From the NCBI GenBank assembly GCA_046484625.1, contig JAWOIO010000114.1, positions 1-15,783 on the forward strand: a stretch of 15,783 bases of DNA, written 5' to 3'. Shown here piece by piece: positions 1-6,983 of this stretch. A program made the translations under genes and the position numbers. The notes under the pieces were generated by a model. That model saw only the letters and a program-made list of their open reading frames with translations. It did not search any database and had not been told where the DNA came from. Each line of letters begins with the position of its first letter. The stretch's first letter is position 1. This stretch comes from DASUAO01 sp046484625. GTDB taxonomy: Bacteria > Actinomycetota > Acidimicrobiia > IMCC26256 > PALSA-555.

Positions 1-644
1 GTCGCGCCGTCGGAGATGGGTGGGAGGTCGTGGCGACGAAGCGGCGCGGTGGCGTAGGGCTCGGCGAGGAGCGCGTCGACGTCGAACTCGCCGCTCACCT
101 GCGCGTACGGGTTCCCGACCGCCGAGCGGCGGCTGCGCGCCGCGACCTCGGCGAAGTCGCGCTCGGTCGCGAGCCCGGCGTCGAGCATCGCCCGGGCCTG
201 GAGCGCCGCGAGCGAGACCGGATCCGCGCCGAGCGGGGTGATCGTGTACGGGTCCATCTGGAGCGGGAAGATCTCACTCGGCGTCCCCGGCGAGGACTTC
301 CCCGACCCGAACGCGAGCGCGGTGTCGATGTCGCCGTGCTGGAGCCGGACCCACGCCTCGTAGAGCGCCCACGCGCCGTCCATCTCGACGTGCGACTCCG
401 AGATCGGCGGCCACGCGCCCACCGCCTCCAGGTTCATCACGAACGCGAAGGTCTGGCCCGACAGGTAGTCGCACGATCCTGCGCACGTGAAGCCGAGGTC
501 GCGTCGGTCGATTCCCGCGCGCTCGATCGCCTCGCTGATGACCGGGAAGAGGAACTGCGGCTCGGTGAGGTCCGCGGCGCGCCACGACGGCGACTGCGCG
601 TACCCGATGATCGCGAGGTCGGTCTCCTTCGCCTTGGCCGGCAT
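1..644 (-). CDS. Thiolase-fold lipid-transfer protein, Ltp4-like (N-terminal 214 codons, runs off window)
   Basis: The reading frame starts at ATG 644 (MPAKAKETDLAIIGYAQSP) and leaves the window open, so only the N-terminal thiolase domain is visible. The fold is suggested by AIIGYAQSP near residue 11, the CAGSCDYLSG stretch near 54-63 and ALAFGSGKSSPG near 112. Where condensing thiolases carry the nucleophilic Cys (C-x-S-G), this protein reads HVEMDGAWALYEA (residues 85-97), so the Cys is absent. From memory, mycobacterial Ltp4 (Rv3522) has a very similar ESHVEMD segment; sterol-side-chain Ltp proteins of this kind include retro-aldolases that partner DUF35 proteins. Its ATG overlaps the upstream DUF35 stop by one base (TGATG), so translation is probably coupled. 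The order DUF35-DUF35-thiolase parallels Rv3521-Rv3522. Aldolase or degenerate thiolase activity is inferred; the C-terminal catalytic residues lie outside the window. Confidence 0.85.
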   Translation of the reverse strand, partial: MPAKAKETDLAIIGYAQSPSWRAADLTEPQFLFPVISEAIERAGIDRRDLGFTCAGSCDYLSGQTFAFVMNLEAVGAWPPISESHVEMDGAWALYEAWVRLQHGDIDTALAFGSGKSSPGTPSEIFPLQMDPYTITPLGADPVSLAALQARAMLDAGLATERDFAEVAARSRRSAVGNPYAQVSGEFDVDALLAEPYATAPLRRHDLPPISDGA

Positions 645-1228
645 CAGAAGCCGCCCTGGTTCGGCAGGTCCTCGGGTGCGACGTCGGGCTCACCCGTGAG
701 GTGCCAGCCCTGGATCGCGCCCTCGGCGCTCCCCCACGAACGGTTGCCGATGTCGTCGACGGTGCGCTCACCCGGCGGCGCCCACACCGCCTCGACGCGC
801 ATGCCGACGTGCACCTCGGCGGCAGGGACGTCGAGCACGTCCTGGAGGCTGAGCGAGCCACCGCCGTCGAGGTAGATCGAGACCTTGGCGAACGGCTCGG
901 TCGCCTCCTGGCCGTAGTACGCGACCGGTGTGACCACGGTGTAGTTGGTGACGACACCTCGGTCGGTGGCGACGATCTCGTCGGCCTCGGTGGTCTCGAC
1001 CACGCAGATCGGGCAGTACCCGCGCGGCGGTACGTAGACGAGCCCGCACTGCGGGCACTTGTGACCGGTGATCCGACCTTCCATGAGCTGGCCGGAGAAG
1101 CGCTCCACGACCGGGCAGATCTTCTCGGCGTAGTGGAGGCTCATGAAGTAGTCCATCCCCGTCACGGGCCCGGTCGCGGGCCCGGTCGTGGGGGCGTTCG
1201 GATCGACTGCTTCCGTCGTGTCGCTCAC
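644..1228 (-). CDS. Zn-ribbon OB-fold protein (DUF35), partner of the thiolase-like protein
   Basis: This 194-residue protein starts at GTG 1228, chosen because GGAGG lies 6 nt upstream and because the start forms a 4-nt GTGA overlap with the preceding gene. A longer frame continues upstream but reads through the preceding gene as low-complexity Arg-rich sequence and is not credible. It has a rubredoxin-like zinc ribbon, C58-x2-C61 and C72-x2-C75 (HKCPQCGLVYVPPRGYCPIC), followed by the OB-fold (VTNYTVVTP, GMRVEAVW). DUF35 proteins are acyl-CoA-binding partners of thiolase-fold and hydratase enzymes; ChsH2's DUF35 domain with the Ltp aldolases is the characterised example. The Pro/Thr-rich first 25 residues and the tail after 170 lie outside the domain. 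It probably forms a complex with the downstream thiolase-like protein. Confidence 0.87.
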   Translation of the reverse strand: MSDTTEAVDPNAPTTGPATGPVTGMDYFMSLHYAEKICPVVERFSGQLMEGRITGHKCPQCGLVYVPPRGYCPICVVETTEADEIVATDRGVVTNYTVVTPVAYYGQEATEPFAKVSIYLDGGGSLSLQDVLDVPAAEVHVGMRVEAVWAPPGERTVDDIGNRSWGSAEGAIQGWHLTGEPDVAPEDLPNQGGF

Positions 1229-1656
1229 GTCGATGCCTCCGGCACGAACGCCTCCAGGTCGGTGATGAGCCCCATGCGCTCGTCCTTCCACCGGGGGACG
1301 ACGCGCATCCCGCTGTGCATGGCGTCGATCGAGCCGGCGTCGACGGCGTGCAGCAGCCCGGTCGACGCGCCGTCGAGGCGGATCAGCGCGAACGCGAACG
1401 GGTGGTCGAGCGGGTGCTTGCGGGTGGGCTCGGTGACCCACGCCCACGTGGTGACCTCACCGCCGGGGCCGACCTCGACGAGGTCGCCGGTGAGCGCGGC
1501 CCCGGTCTCGGGGTCCCACTCGGTGGGTGGGCACAGGACCGAGCCGTCGGCCCGGGGCATCCCGAGGATGCGGCCGTCGCGCATCCCGGTGAGGAACGCG
1601 CCGTAGACCGGCCCGAGGGTCCGGGTGTACGGGAACTCGATGGTGCTCGTGGACAT
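1225..1656 (-). CDS. OB-fold DUF35 protein with degenerate zinc ribbon
   Basis: This 143-residue protein begins MSTSTIEFPYTR at ATG 1656. An upstream in-frame ATG at 1707 exists, but using it would place the KstR-like operator (1680-1693) inside the coding sequence, so 1656 is preferred. The segment GRILGMPRADGSVLCPPTEW followed by DPETG matches the ribbon-to-OB-fold junction of DUF35 proteins, but only one Cys remains, so it should not bind zinc. The OB-fold follows (VTTWAWVTEP, FAFALIRLDG, GMRVVPRW). It is the first gene of the operon and its stop overlaps the next DUF35 gene by 4 nt. In mycobacteria, Rv3521 seems to correspond to this part of the operon; here two separate proteins are present. 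A structural or acyl-CoA-binding role in a complex with its two neighbours is inferred. Confidence 0.83.
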   Translation of the reverse strand: MSTSTIEFPYTRTLGPVYGAFLTGMRDGRILGMPRADGSVLCPPTEWDPETGAALTGDLVEVGPGGEVTTWAWVTEPTRKHPLDHPFAFALIRLDGASTGLLHAVDAGSIDAMHSGMRVVPRWKDERMGLITDLEAFVPEAST

Positions 1657-1679
1657 CCGGGGCTCAGGCACCGCGGAAG

Positions 1680-1693
1680 TAGAACACATTCCA
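1680..1693. promoter_or_regulatory. KstR-like operator upstream of the DUF35/thiolase operon
   Basis: TAGAACACATTCCA fits the published KstR pattern TnnAACnnGTTnnA with one mismatch (ATT for GTT). It ends 23 nt before the start codon at 1656. Its complement, TGGAATGTGTTCTA, is close to the sites at 3098 and 11151. Confidence 0.65.
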
Positions 1694-1723
1694 TTTCGCG
1701 CCGACAAATGCCGAAGCGGGCCG

Positions 1724-1757
1724 GCTCAGCCGAGGAGCTGGTGCTCAGCCGAGGAGC
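1724..1757. repeat. Short tandem duplication at the 3' end of the TetR gene
   Basis: GCTCAGCCGAGGAGC occurs exactly at 1724-1738 and again at 1743-1757, a 19-nt offset. The second copy contains the last Leu-Leu-Gly codons and stop of the TetR gene; the first lies just beyond the stop and repeats the same codons and stop out of use. It looks like a slippage duplication. Confidence 0.7.
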
Positions 1758-2326
1758 AGGTGTGTGGTGGTCTCGAGCTGGCGGCTCACGGTGGCGGCGT
1801 CGTTCCAGCCGTTCACCCACCCCAGCAACCACGCGAACCAGACCTGACGGAGGGTCATCGCGATCTGCGCCGCCCGCTCCGGCTCGACGTCGTCGTCCAT
1901 CGCGGCGAGCAGCACGTCGTCCATGATCGCCATCATCTCGGCCTGGCACTCCCGGACCGCCGGGTCGGGGGACGCCGAAGCGGTCACGAGGGCCGCGGTG
2001 CGCTCCGGCTCGGTCGCCGCGCCGTGCATCGCCCGATCGAGCAGCGCGGTCACCCGCGCCGCCGACGTCGCACCAGTCGGTGGACGGCGCCGCAGGCTCT
2101 CGGCCAGGGCCTGCCACAGCTCGACCTGGCACGCCGCGAGCAGGTGGTCCTTCGACGAGAAGTAGCGGTAGATCGTCCCGAGCGCGACCTGGGCCCGTCC
2201 CGCGACGTCACGCATCTGCACCGCGTCGTACCCGCCCTCGGCTGCCAGCTCGAGCGCGGCGTCGATCACGCGCGCGCGCCGTGCGGCCTGGTTCGCGGTC
2301 AGCGTGTCGGCGTTGACCGTGACCAT
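1745..2326 (-). CDS. TetR-family repressor, KstR-like
   Basis: This 193-residue protein starts at ATG 2326. The N-terminal helix-turn-helix (about residues 17-63) reads GGYDAVQMRDVAGRAQVALG followed by TIYRYFSSKDHLL, nearly superimposable on my recollection of mycobacterial KstR (GGYEAVQMRAVADRADVAVG, TLYRYFPSKVHLL). The C-terminal region resembles it too: QVWFAWLLGWVN...VSRQLETTTHLLLG against DVWLSNLLAWLT...VSKRLDLAVRLLIG. KstR represses sterol-catabolism genes and is released by CoA-thioester intermediates of the side chain. The gene follows an SDR by 2 nt, so the two are co-transcribed, and a KstR-like box precedes that SDR, suggesting autoregulation. Three further boxes in the window give it plausible local targets. 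Membership of TetR is secure; orthology with KstR rests on remembered sequence. Confidence 0.88.
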   Translation of the reverse strand: MVTVNADTLTANQAARRARVIDAALELAAEGGYDAVQMRDVAGRAQVALGTIYRYFSSKDHLLAACQVELWQALAESLRRRPPTGATSAARVTALLDRAMHGAATEPERTAALVTASASPDPAVRECQAEMMAIMDDVLLAAMDDDVEPERAAQIAMTLRQVWFAWLLGWVNGWNDAATVSRQLETTTHLLLG

Positions 2327-2328
2327 GG

Positions 2329-3084
2329 TCAGCCCACCGCCGGGTCCGGGAGCGGGCCGATGACACGCTCCTCGCCCACGGCATCGTCGCGCACGAGCTC
2401 GAGCACGACCGCGGCGATGTCCTCGGGTGCGAGCAGGCCCATCATCTCCTTCGCGCTGACCGCCCAGTCGGCCCAGCGCTCTCCGTCGCCGGACTTCGGG
2501 AGCAGCGGCGTGTCGACGAGCGCGGGCAGCACCGCGTTCACCCGGATACCCTCGTCGGCCATGTGCGCGCACGCGCGCGTGAACATCGCGACGCCCGCTT
2601 TCGTCGCGGAGTAGATCGGGTCCTGCACCATCGGGAACAGCGCGGCCATCGAGGCGGTGTTGACGATCGCGCCGCCGCCGCGGCGACGCAGCGCGGGGAT
2701 CGCGAGCTGGGTGCCGAGCACCACACCTCCCAGGTTGACGTTCATCACGCGCATGAGCGTCTCGGACGTCATGTCCGGCCATGCCGGCTCGCCCGACACG
2801 AGCCCGGCGTTGTTGAAGACGATGTCGACACCGCCGTACTCGGCCTCGGCTGCGGCGATCAGCGCTTCGACCGACCGGGGTTCGGTGACGTCGGTGCGCA
2901 CGAAGACGGCGCTACCTCCCGCGTCGTGGACCAGGCCGACGGTCTCGTTGCCGCCGACCTCGTCGATATCGGCGACCACCACGCTCGCACCCTCCCGGGC
3001 AAAGACCAGGGCGGTGGCCCGGCCGATCCCCGATCCCGCGCCGGTGACCACTGCGACCCTGCCCGCGATCTCCATGGGCCGCAT
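2329..3084 (-). CDS. Short-chain dehydrogenase/reductase co-transcribed with the KstR-like regulator
   Basis: This classical SDR has 251 residues from ATG 3084 (MRPMEIAGRVAVVTGAG); a second ATG at 3075 is equally possible. A longer frame extends to 3345 but overlaps the phosphatase gene. It shows the dinucleotide motif TGAGSGIG (14-21), an acidic residue after beta-2 (VVVADIDE) that favours NAD(H), the NNAG motif (91-94), catalytic S145, and Y158-x3-K162 (YSATK). It probably oxidises or reduces a hydroxy/keto group on a sterol-type substrate; the substrate cannot be read from sequence. The regulator gene follows after 2 nt, and a KstR-like box sits 13 nt upstream of the start, so it is likely derepressed together with the catabolic genes. 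No strong ribosome-binding site is visible for either start. Confidence 0.88.
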   Translation of the reverse strand: MRPMEIAGRVAVVTGAGSGIGRATALVFAREGASVVVADIDEVGGNETVGLVHDAGGSAVFVRTDVTEPRSVEALIAAAEAEYGGVDIVFNNAGLVSGEPAWPDMTSETLMRVMNVNLGGVVLGTQLAIPALRRRGGGAIVNTASMAALFPMVQDPIYSATKAGVAMFTRACAHMADEGIRVNAVLPALVDTPLLPKSGDGERWADWAVSAKEMMGLLAPEDIAAVVLELVRDDAVGEERVIGPLPDPAVG

Positions 3085-3097
3085 GCTCGCACGCCGC

Positions 3098-3111
3098 GAG
3101 AACACGTTCCA
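3098..3111. promoter_or_regulatory. KstR-like operator upstream of the SDR-regulator operon
   Basis: GAGAACACGTTCCA fits TnnAACnnGTTnnA except for the first base. It is separated by 13 nt from the SDR start at 3084 and lies between that start and the phosphatase stop at 3125. Binding here by the co-transcribed KstR-like protein would be autoregulatory. Confidence 0.65.
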
Positions 3112-3124
3112 GTCCCGCCGGGGA

Positions 3125-3688
3125 TCACGGAGCGAGCAGCTTCGCCACCACGCGCAGGTCGCGGTCGAGGCGTGCCGCGGTCGCCTCGTAGAACGTGAGC
3201 GGCTCCCCGTACGGGTCGGCGACGTCGTCGCCGGCTCGGCCGATGGGCCCGTCACCGCGGCCTGCTGCCACCTTCGCGGCCCAGTCCCGCGCCGACTCCC
3301 CGTGGGCACGCGGCCCGACGCGCGGCCCGAGTCGTACCAGCTCACCGATCACGAACGCGCGCGCGTCGGCACCGGGCTCGTGCGCGGTGACGCCCCACAC
3401 GTGGTTGCGGGTCATCCCGACGATCAGGTCCGACTCGGCCACGAGCGTCGCCGTGAGCTCCTGGGCCCGATGCGCCCGCAGGTCGAGCCCGTGCACGTCC
3501 ATCACCTCCACCGCTTCGTCGGTGGCCGGTCCCCGCCACGCGAGCGTCCCGGCTGACCGGACCCGCGCGTCCACTCCGCGCGCCGCGAGGTGCTCGCGCA
3601 GCAGCACCTCGGCCATCGGCGAGCGGCAGATGTTCCCGGTGCAAACCATGAGGACGTCGATGCCGTCGATCGTAGGAGCGCCGTACAC
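3125..3688 (-). CDS. Low-molecular-weight protein tyrosine phosphatase family protein
   Basis: The 187-residue protein carries the signature P-loop VCTGNICRSP (C16-x5-R22, with S23) directly after the first beta strand (VLMVC). The general-acid motif is DPYGEPLTFYEA, with D158. These two elements define the LMW-PTP/arsenate-reductase family. GTG 3688 is chosen as start because a GGAG-like sequence precedes it and it preserves beta-1; ATG 3649 (MVCTGN) would delete that strand. It is somewhat longer than the usual ~150-165 residues, with extra sequence between about 125 and 155 (HGESARDWAAKVAAGRGDG). It probably dephosphorylates tyrosine or arginine residues in the cytoplasm; target unknown. 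It is divergent from the CoA transferase with only 8 bp between the two start codons and shows no evident tie to the sterol genes. Confidence 0.88.
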   Translation of the reverse strand: MYGAPTIDGIDVLMVCTGNICRSPMAEVLLREHLAARGVDARVRSAGTLAWRGPATDEAVEVMDVHGLDLRAHRAQELTATLVAESDLIVGMTRNHVWGVTAHEPGADARAFVIGELVRLGPRVGPRAHGESARDWAAKVAAGRGDGPIGRAGDDVADPYGEPLTFYEATAARLDRDLRVVAKLLAP

Positions 3689-3689
3689 T
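3684..3689 (+). promoter_or_regulatory. Candidate -10 element for leaderless CoA-transferase transcript
   Basis: TACACT (TANNNT type) ends 7 nt before GTG 3697 and no Shine-Dalgarno sequence precedes that start. This spacing would put the transcription start on the start codon, as in leaderless actinobacterial genes. No matching -35 is claimed. Confidence 0.35.
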
Positions 3690-3696
3690 CCGCTCC

Positions 3697-4938
3697 GTGA
3701 GCAGCACTGCGCCCCGGGCCGACGGTCCACCGTCCGACGGCCGCGGGCCGCTCGCCGGGGTGAAGGTCGTCGAGCTCGGCGTGTGGGTCGCCGGCCCCGC
3801 CGCGGGCGGGGTGCTCGCCGACTGGGGCGCCGACGTCGTGAAGATCGAGCCGCCCGAAGGGGACCCGGCGCGCGGCTTCGCCAAGATGCTCGGCGGCGAC
3901 GTGCCGTTCAACCCGCCGTTCGAGATGGACAACCGGTCGAAGCGCAGCATCGTCATCGACCTCGCGCGTGACGAGGGGCGGGCACTCGCCGATGAGGTGC
4001 TCGCCGACGCCGACGTCTTCGTCACCAACATCCGCATGGACGCGCTCCGTCGCCTTCGACTCGACCCGGACACGCTGCACGCCGCGCACCCCGGGCTCGT
4101 CTACGGGATCATCACCGGGTACGGGCTCGAGGGACCGGACGCCGACCGGGCCGCGTACGACATCGGCGCGTTCTGGGCCCGGAGCGGCGTCGCCGACCTC
4201 CTTACCCCGCCCGGCGGCGGCCCACCGTTCCAGCGCGGCGGTCAGGGTGACCACAACGCGGGCATGACGCTCGCGGCCGGCGTGTGCGCCGCGCTCGTCG
4301 CGCACGGCCGCACGGGCAAGGGCCAGCTCGTCCACACCTCGCTGCTGCGCCACGGCATGTACACCATCTCGTTCGACCTCAACACCGCGCTGCGCTTCGG
4401 CGTGTCGATCGGTGTCGCGACCCACGAGACGATGACGAACCCCGCCATCAACCGCTACCAGGACTCCGACGGACGTTGGTTCTGGCTCATCGGCCTCGAC
4501 GGCGAACGGCACTGGCCCGACCTGTGCCGCTCGATCGACCGGGCGGAGTGGATCGACGACGAGCGCTTCGCGACGGCAGCCGCGCGGCGCGACAGCATCA
4601 GCGTGCTCATCCCGCTCCTCGACGAGCAGTTCGCGACCCGGACGCGCGACGAGTGGGGCGAGGCGTTCGACCGCGAGGGCATGTGGTGGGCGCCGGTGCA
4701 GACCCCGGAGGAGGTGCTCGCCGATCCACAGGCCTGGGCCGGTGGTGGGTTCGTCGAGGTGCCCGACGGTGGCGGGACGGTGACGATGATCAACTCGCCG
4801 GTGGACTTCGCCGGGACGCCGGGCGCCCCGACCGCGATGCCCCCGGAGCTCGGCCAGCACACCGACGAGGTGCTCGCCGAGCTGGGCCGCGACCCGGCGG
4901 CGATCGCCCGGCTGCGGGCCGACGGTGTTGTCGCCTGA
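3697..4938 (+). CDS. CaiB/BaiF (class III) CoA transferase
   Basis: This 413-residue protein starts at GTG 3697. It matches class III CoA transferases along its length: GVKVVELGVWVAGPAAGGVL followed by ADWGADVVKIEPPEGDPAR (about 21-65), the NRSKRSIVIDL segment (84-94), FVTNIRMDALRRL, GLVYGIITGYGLEGPDADRA, and the probable catalytic D155 in RAAYDIGAFWARSG. The C-terminal swapped domain carries WAPVQTPEEVLADPQAWAGG. These enzymes move CoA between acyl-CoA and a free acid without ATP. Full length compares well with the family's ~400 residues. The substrate is unknown; neighbours suggest a branched or sterol-derived acid, but the gene has no KstR-like box and may be unrelated. The next gene begins 73 nt downstream on the same strand. 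Confidence 0.9.
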   Translation: MSSTAPRADGPPSDGRGPLAGVKVVELGVWVAGPAAGGVLADWGADVVKIEPPEGDPARGFAKMLGGDVPFNPPFEMDNRSKRSIVIDLARDEGRALADEVLADADVFVTNIRMDALRRLRLDPDTLHAAHPGLVYGIITGYGLEGPDADRAAYDIGAFWARSGVADLLTPPGGGPPFQRGGQGDHNAGMTLAAGVCAALVAHGRTGKGQLVHTSLLRHGMYTISFDLNTALRFGVSIGVATHETMTNPAINRYQDSDGRWFWLIGLDGERHWPDLCRSIDRAEWIDDERFATAAARRDSISVLIPLLDEQFATRTRDEWGEAFDREGMWWAPVQTPEEVLADPQAWAGGGFVEVPDGGGTVTMINSPVDFAGTPGAPTAMPPELGQHTDEVLAELGRDPAAIARLRADGVVA

Positions 4939-5011
4939 GGACGCATCGGCCCACCCGCCAGATACCCCAGCCGCGGGGAACCGATCGCCGCGCCCTAGCG
5001 TGAGAACCCTG

Positions 5012-6430
5012 ATGACCGACGCCCGGCCCTCCCGACGCGCCACGACCCGCGTCACCGCGGTGCTCATCACCGTGCTGCTCACGGTGTCCGCTGCCCCGGC
5101 GGCCGCGGCTCCGGATCCCGGCACCCTCTCTCCCCCGGACCCGTACCTCCCCGAGCTCGGCAACCGCGGGATCGACGTGCAGGACTACGACCTCTCCATC
5201 GCGTACGAACCCGGGTCGGGGACGATCCGGGGTGACGCCACCCTCACCATCCGGGCGCTGCGCCGCCTGTCGTTGTTCCACCTCGACCTCACCGGGATGA
5301 AGGTGCACCAGCTCACCGTCGACGGGAAGAGGGTGCGCTCCGCGCGCACCGAGGGCGAGCTGATCGTGCGGCCGTCGTCCCCGATCGCACGCGACACCGA
5401 GTTCGAGGTGCGGGTCCGCTACCTCGGGCTGCCCGAGCCGAGCCTGATCCCCGGGATCCAGCTGTCCAACGGTTGGATCCCCACGTCCGACGGCGCGGTG
5501 ACCCTGGGCGAGCCGGACGGCTCCCACTTCTGGTTCCCCGCGAACGATCATCCGCGCGACAAGGCGACGTTCACGTTCCGGCTCAACGTGCCGACGCCGC
5601 TCGTCGCGGTCGCGAACGGCTCACTCGTGGAGCGCTCCGATGCCGACGGCCGCAGCATCTGGGTGTGGTCCGACCCGGCGCCGATGGCGACCTACCTCGC
5701 ACAGGTGGCGATCGGTGATCTTGTCATCGACGACCGGCCCGCGGTGGGCGACGTCGCCATCCGCAACGTCTCCCCTCCGAATCTCGCGGACGACCTCGCG
5801 GACGTCGCCGACGAGACCCCCGCGATGCTCGAGTTCTTCACCGGCTGGTTCGGCGCGTTCCCCTTCGACGTGTACGGCATCCTCGTGTCCGCCGAGGGGC
5901 TCGACGGCCTGGCGTTCGAGGCCCAGACGCTGTCGGTGTTCGGACCCAGCTCGCTCAACAGCTCGATCGCGGCGCACGAGATCGTGCACCAGTGGTTCGG
6001 CAACTGGGTGAGCCCGGCCGGCTGGGACGAGACCTGGCTCAACGAGGGTTTCGCGACGTACTTCCAGCTGCTCTGGGAGGAGCACGCACTCGGCGTGCCG
6101 CTCGAGGAGAGCCTCCGCGCCGCCCGCTCCAATGTGAACCGGGACCTCGAGACCGCGACCGACGACCCGGGCCTCGCCAAGATGTTCGGTGTCGTGACCT
6201 ACGAGCGCGGTGCGCTGGTGGTGCACGCACTGCGCACCGAGATCGGCGACGAGCAGTTCCGCGCGTTCCTCGCCGAGTACCTCGCCCGCTTCGGCGGGAA
6301 GGTGGCGACGACCGAGAACCTCATCGAGGTCGCCAGCGAGGTCGCCGGGCGTGACCTCGGGGCGTTCCTCCGCTCCTGGCTCGGCCCCGGCCCCCTTCCC
6401 GACCAGGGCGCGGTCACGATCGGGACGTGA
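5012..6430 (+). CDS. Secreted M1-family (gluzincin) metallopeptidase, short form
   Basis: This protein has 472 residues from ATG 5012; in-frame GTGs at 5000 and 4925 would only lengthen the N-terminus. It begins with a Sec-type signal peptide: Arg-rich start (RPSRRATTR), hydrophobic core VTAVLITVLLTV and an Ala-rich cleavage region (SAAPAAAA before PDPGT). The N-terminal beta-saddle follows (YDLSIAYEPGSGTIRGDATL). The zinc site is H322-E-x2-H326 with E345 in WLNEG, exactly HExxH-x18-E. The probable transition-state Tyr lies in VVTYERGALVVHALR. The usual GxMEN exopeptidase loop is replaced by GLAFEAQ. Length is about half that of aminopeptidase N, ending after the catalytic domain. It likely cleaves peptides outside the membrane, possibly as a lipoprotein-free secreted aminopeptidase. 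It is convergent with the SnoaL-like gene, 28 nt apart. Confidence 0.9.
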   Translation: MTDARPSRRATTRVTAVLITVLLTVSAAPAAAAPDPGTLSPPDPYLPELGNRGIDVQDYDLSIAYEPGSGTIRGDATLTIRALRRLSLFHLDLTGMKVHQLTVDGKRVRSARTEGELIVRPSSPIARDTEFEVRVRYLGLPEPSLIPGIQLSNGWIPTSDGAVTLGEPDGSHFWFPANDHPRDKATFTFRLNVPTPLVAVANGSLVERSDADGRSIWVWSDPAPMATYLAQVAIGDLVIDDRPAVGDVAIRNVSPPNLADDLADVADETPAMLEFFTGWFGAFPFDVYGILVSAEGLDGLAFEAQTLSVFGPSSLNSSIAAHEIVHQWFGNWVSPAGWDETWLNEGFATYFQLLWEEHALGVPLEESLRAARSNVNRDLETATDDPGLAKMFGVVTYERGALVVHALRTEIGDEQFRAFLAEYLARFGGKVATTENLIEVASEVAGRDLGAFLRSWLGPGPLPDQGAVTIGT

Positions 6431-6458
6431 GCGCCCCCCGCCCATGATGCGACCGTGG

Positions 6459-6983
6459 TCACGGGGTCTCGGCGCTGTCCCAGAACGTCCGCCACGTCGG
6501 CCACTCGTCGGGGAGCTCGCCCGTCCCGGTGTGCTGCTCGGGCCAGTTGGCGGACGCGCGCCCGATCGGCGACGTCCCGACCTCCCGCCCGTACCAGAGG
6601 AGGTGCCGCCGCCGGGCGAAGAACCAGTGGCCGTCGCGCCGCTGGTAGTCGTCGCGGTACTGGATCGCCTGCACCACCCACTGGTTCCCGACCTGGATCT
6701 CCCCCCGGCAGTAGACGATCCCGGTGGCGCGGTCCTCGTCGAGCAGGTCGATGACGTGGGTCCCGACGCTCAGGATCGTGATGCCGACCTCGCGCAGCGT
6801 CCGGTCGAAGAACTCGCGCAGTGCGTCGCGACCCTGGGCATCAGCGCCGACCCGTACGTCGTCGACGAACAGCGCGACGAGCGAGTCGAGGTCACGGGCA
6901 TCGGTGGCAACCGCGTAGCGCGCCACGAGCTGACGGATCTCCTCGTAGGCGAGCAGCCGGTCGATCCGCGCGTCGTCGGTCAT
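6459..6983 (-). CDS. SnoaL-like / NTF2-fold protein
   Basis: This 174-residue protein starts at ATG 6983, which overlaps the stop of the upstream hydrolase by 4 nt (ATGA). The pattern IDRLLAYEEIRQLVARYAVA near the N-terminus, then RDLDSLVALFVDDVRVG, GRDALREFFDRTL and a C-terminal beta region (YQRRDGHWFFARRRHLLWYG) is typical of the SnoaL-like domain, a cone-shaped NTF2 fold. Members act as isomerases, dehydratases or small-ligand hydrolases on steroid- or polyketide-like molecules. The early Tyr, the D-x-x-D spacing and the buried His resemble steroid and scytalone-dehydratase relatives, but no specific reaction can be assigned. It is the last gene of the acyl-CoA dehydrogenase operon, which supports a role in the same catabolic route. 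Confidence 0.85.
   Translation of the reverse strand: MTDDARIDRLLAYEEIRQLVARYAVATDARDLDSLVALFVDDVRVGADAQGRDALREFFDRTLREVGITILSVGTHVIDLLDEDRATGIVYCRGEIQVGNQWVVQAIQYRDDYQRRDGHWFFARRRHLLWYGREVGTSPIGRASANWPEQHTGTGELPDEWPTWRTFWDSAETP

Noticed and set aside
30..875. Long plus-strand frame of 281 codons across the thiolase and DUF35 genes
   Set aside because: Arg-rich, low-complexity shadow of minus-strand genes with strong domain matches; typical of GC-rich DNA.
3502..5163. 553-codon minus-strand open frame opposite the CoA transferase
   Set aside because: No recognisable domain; the plus strand has a full-length CaiB-family protein.
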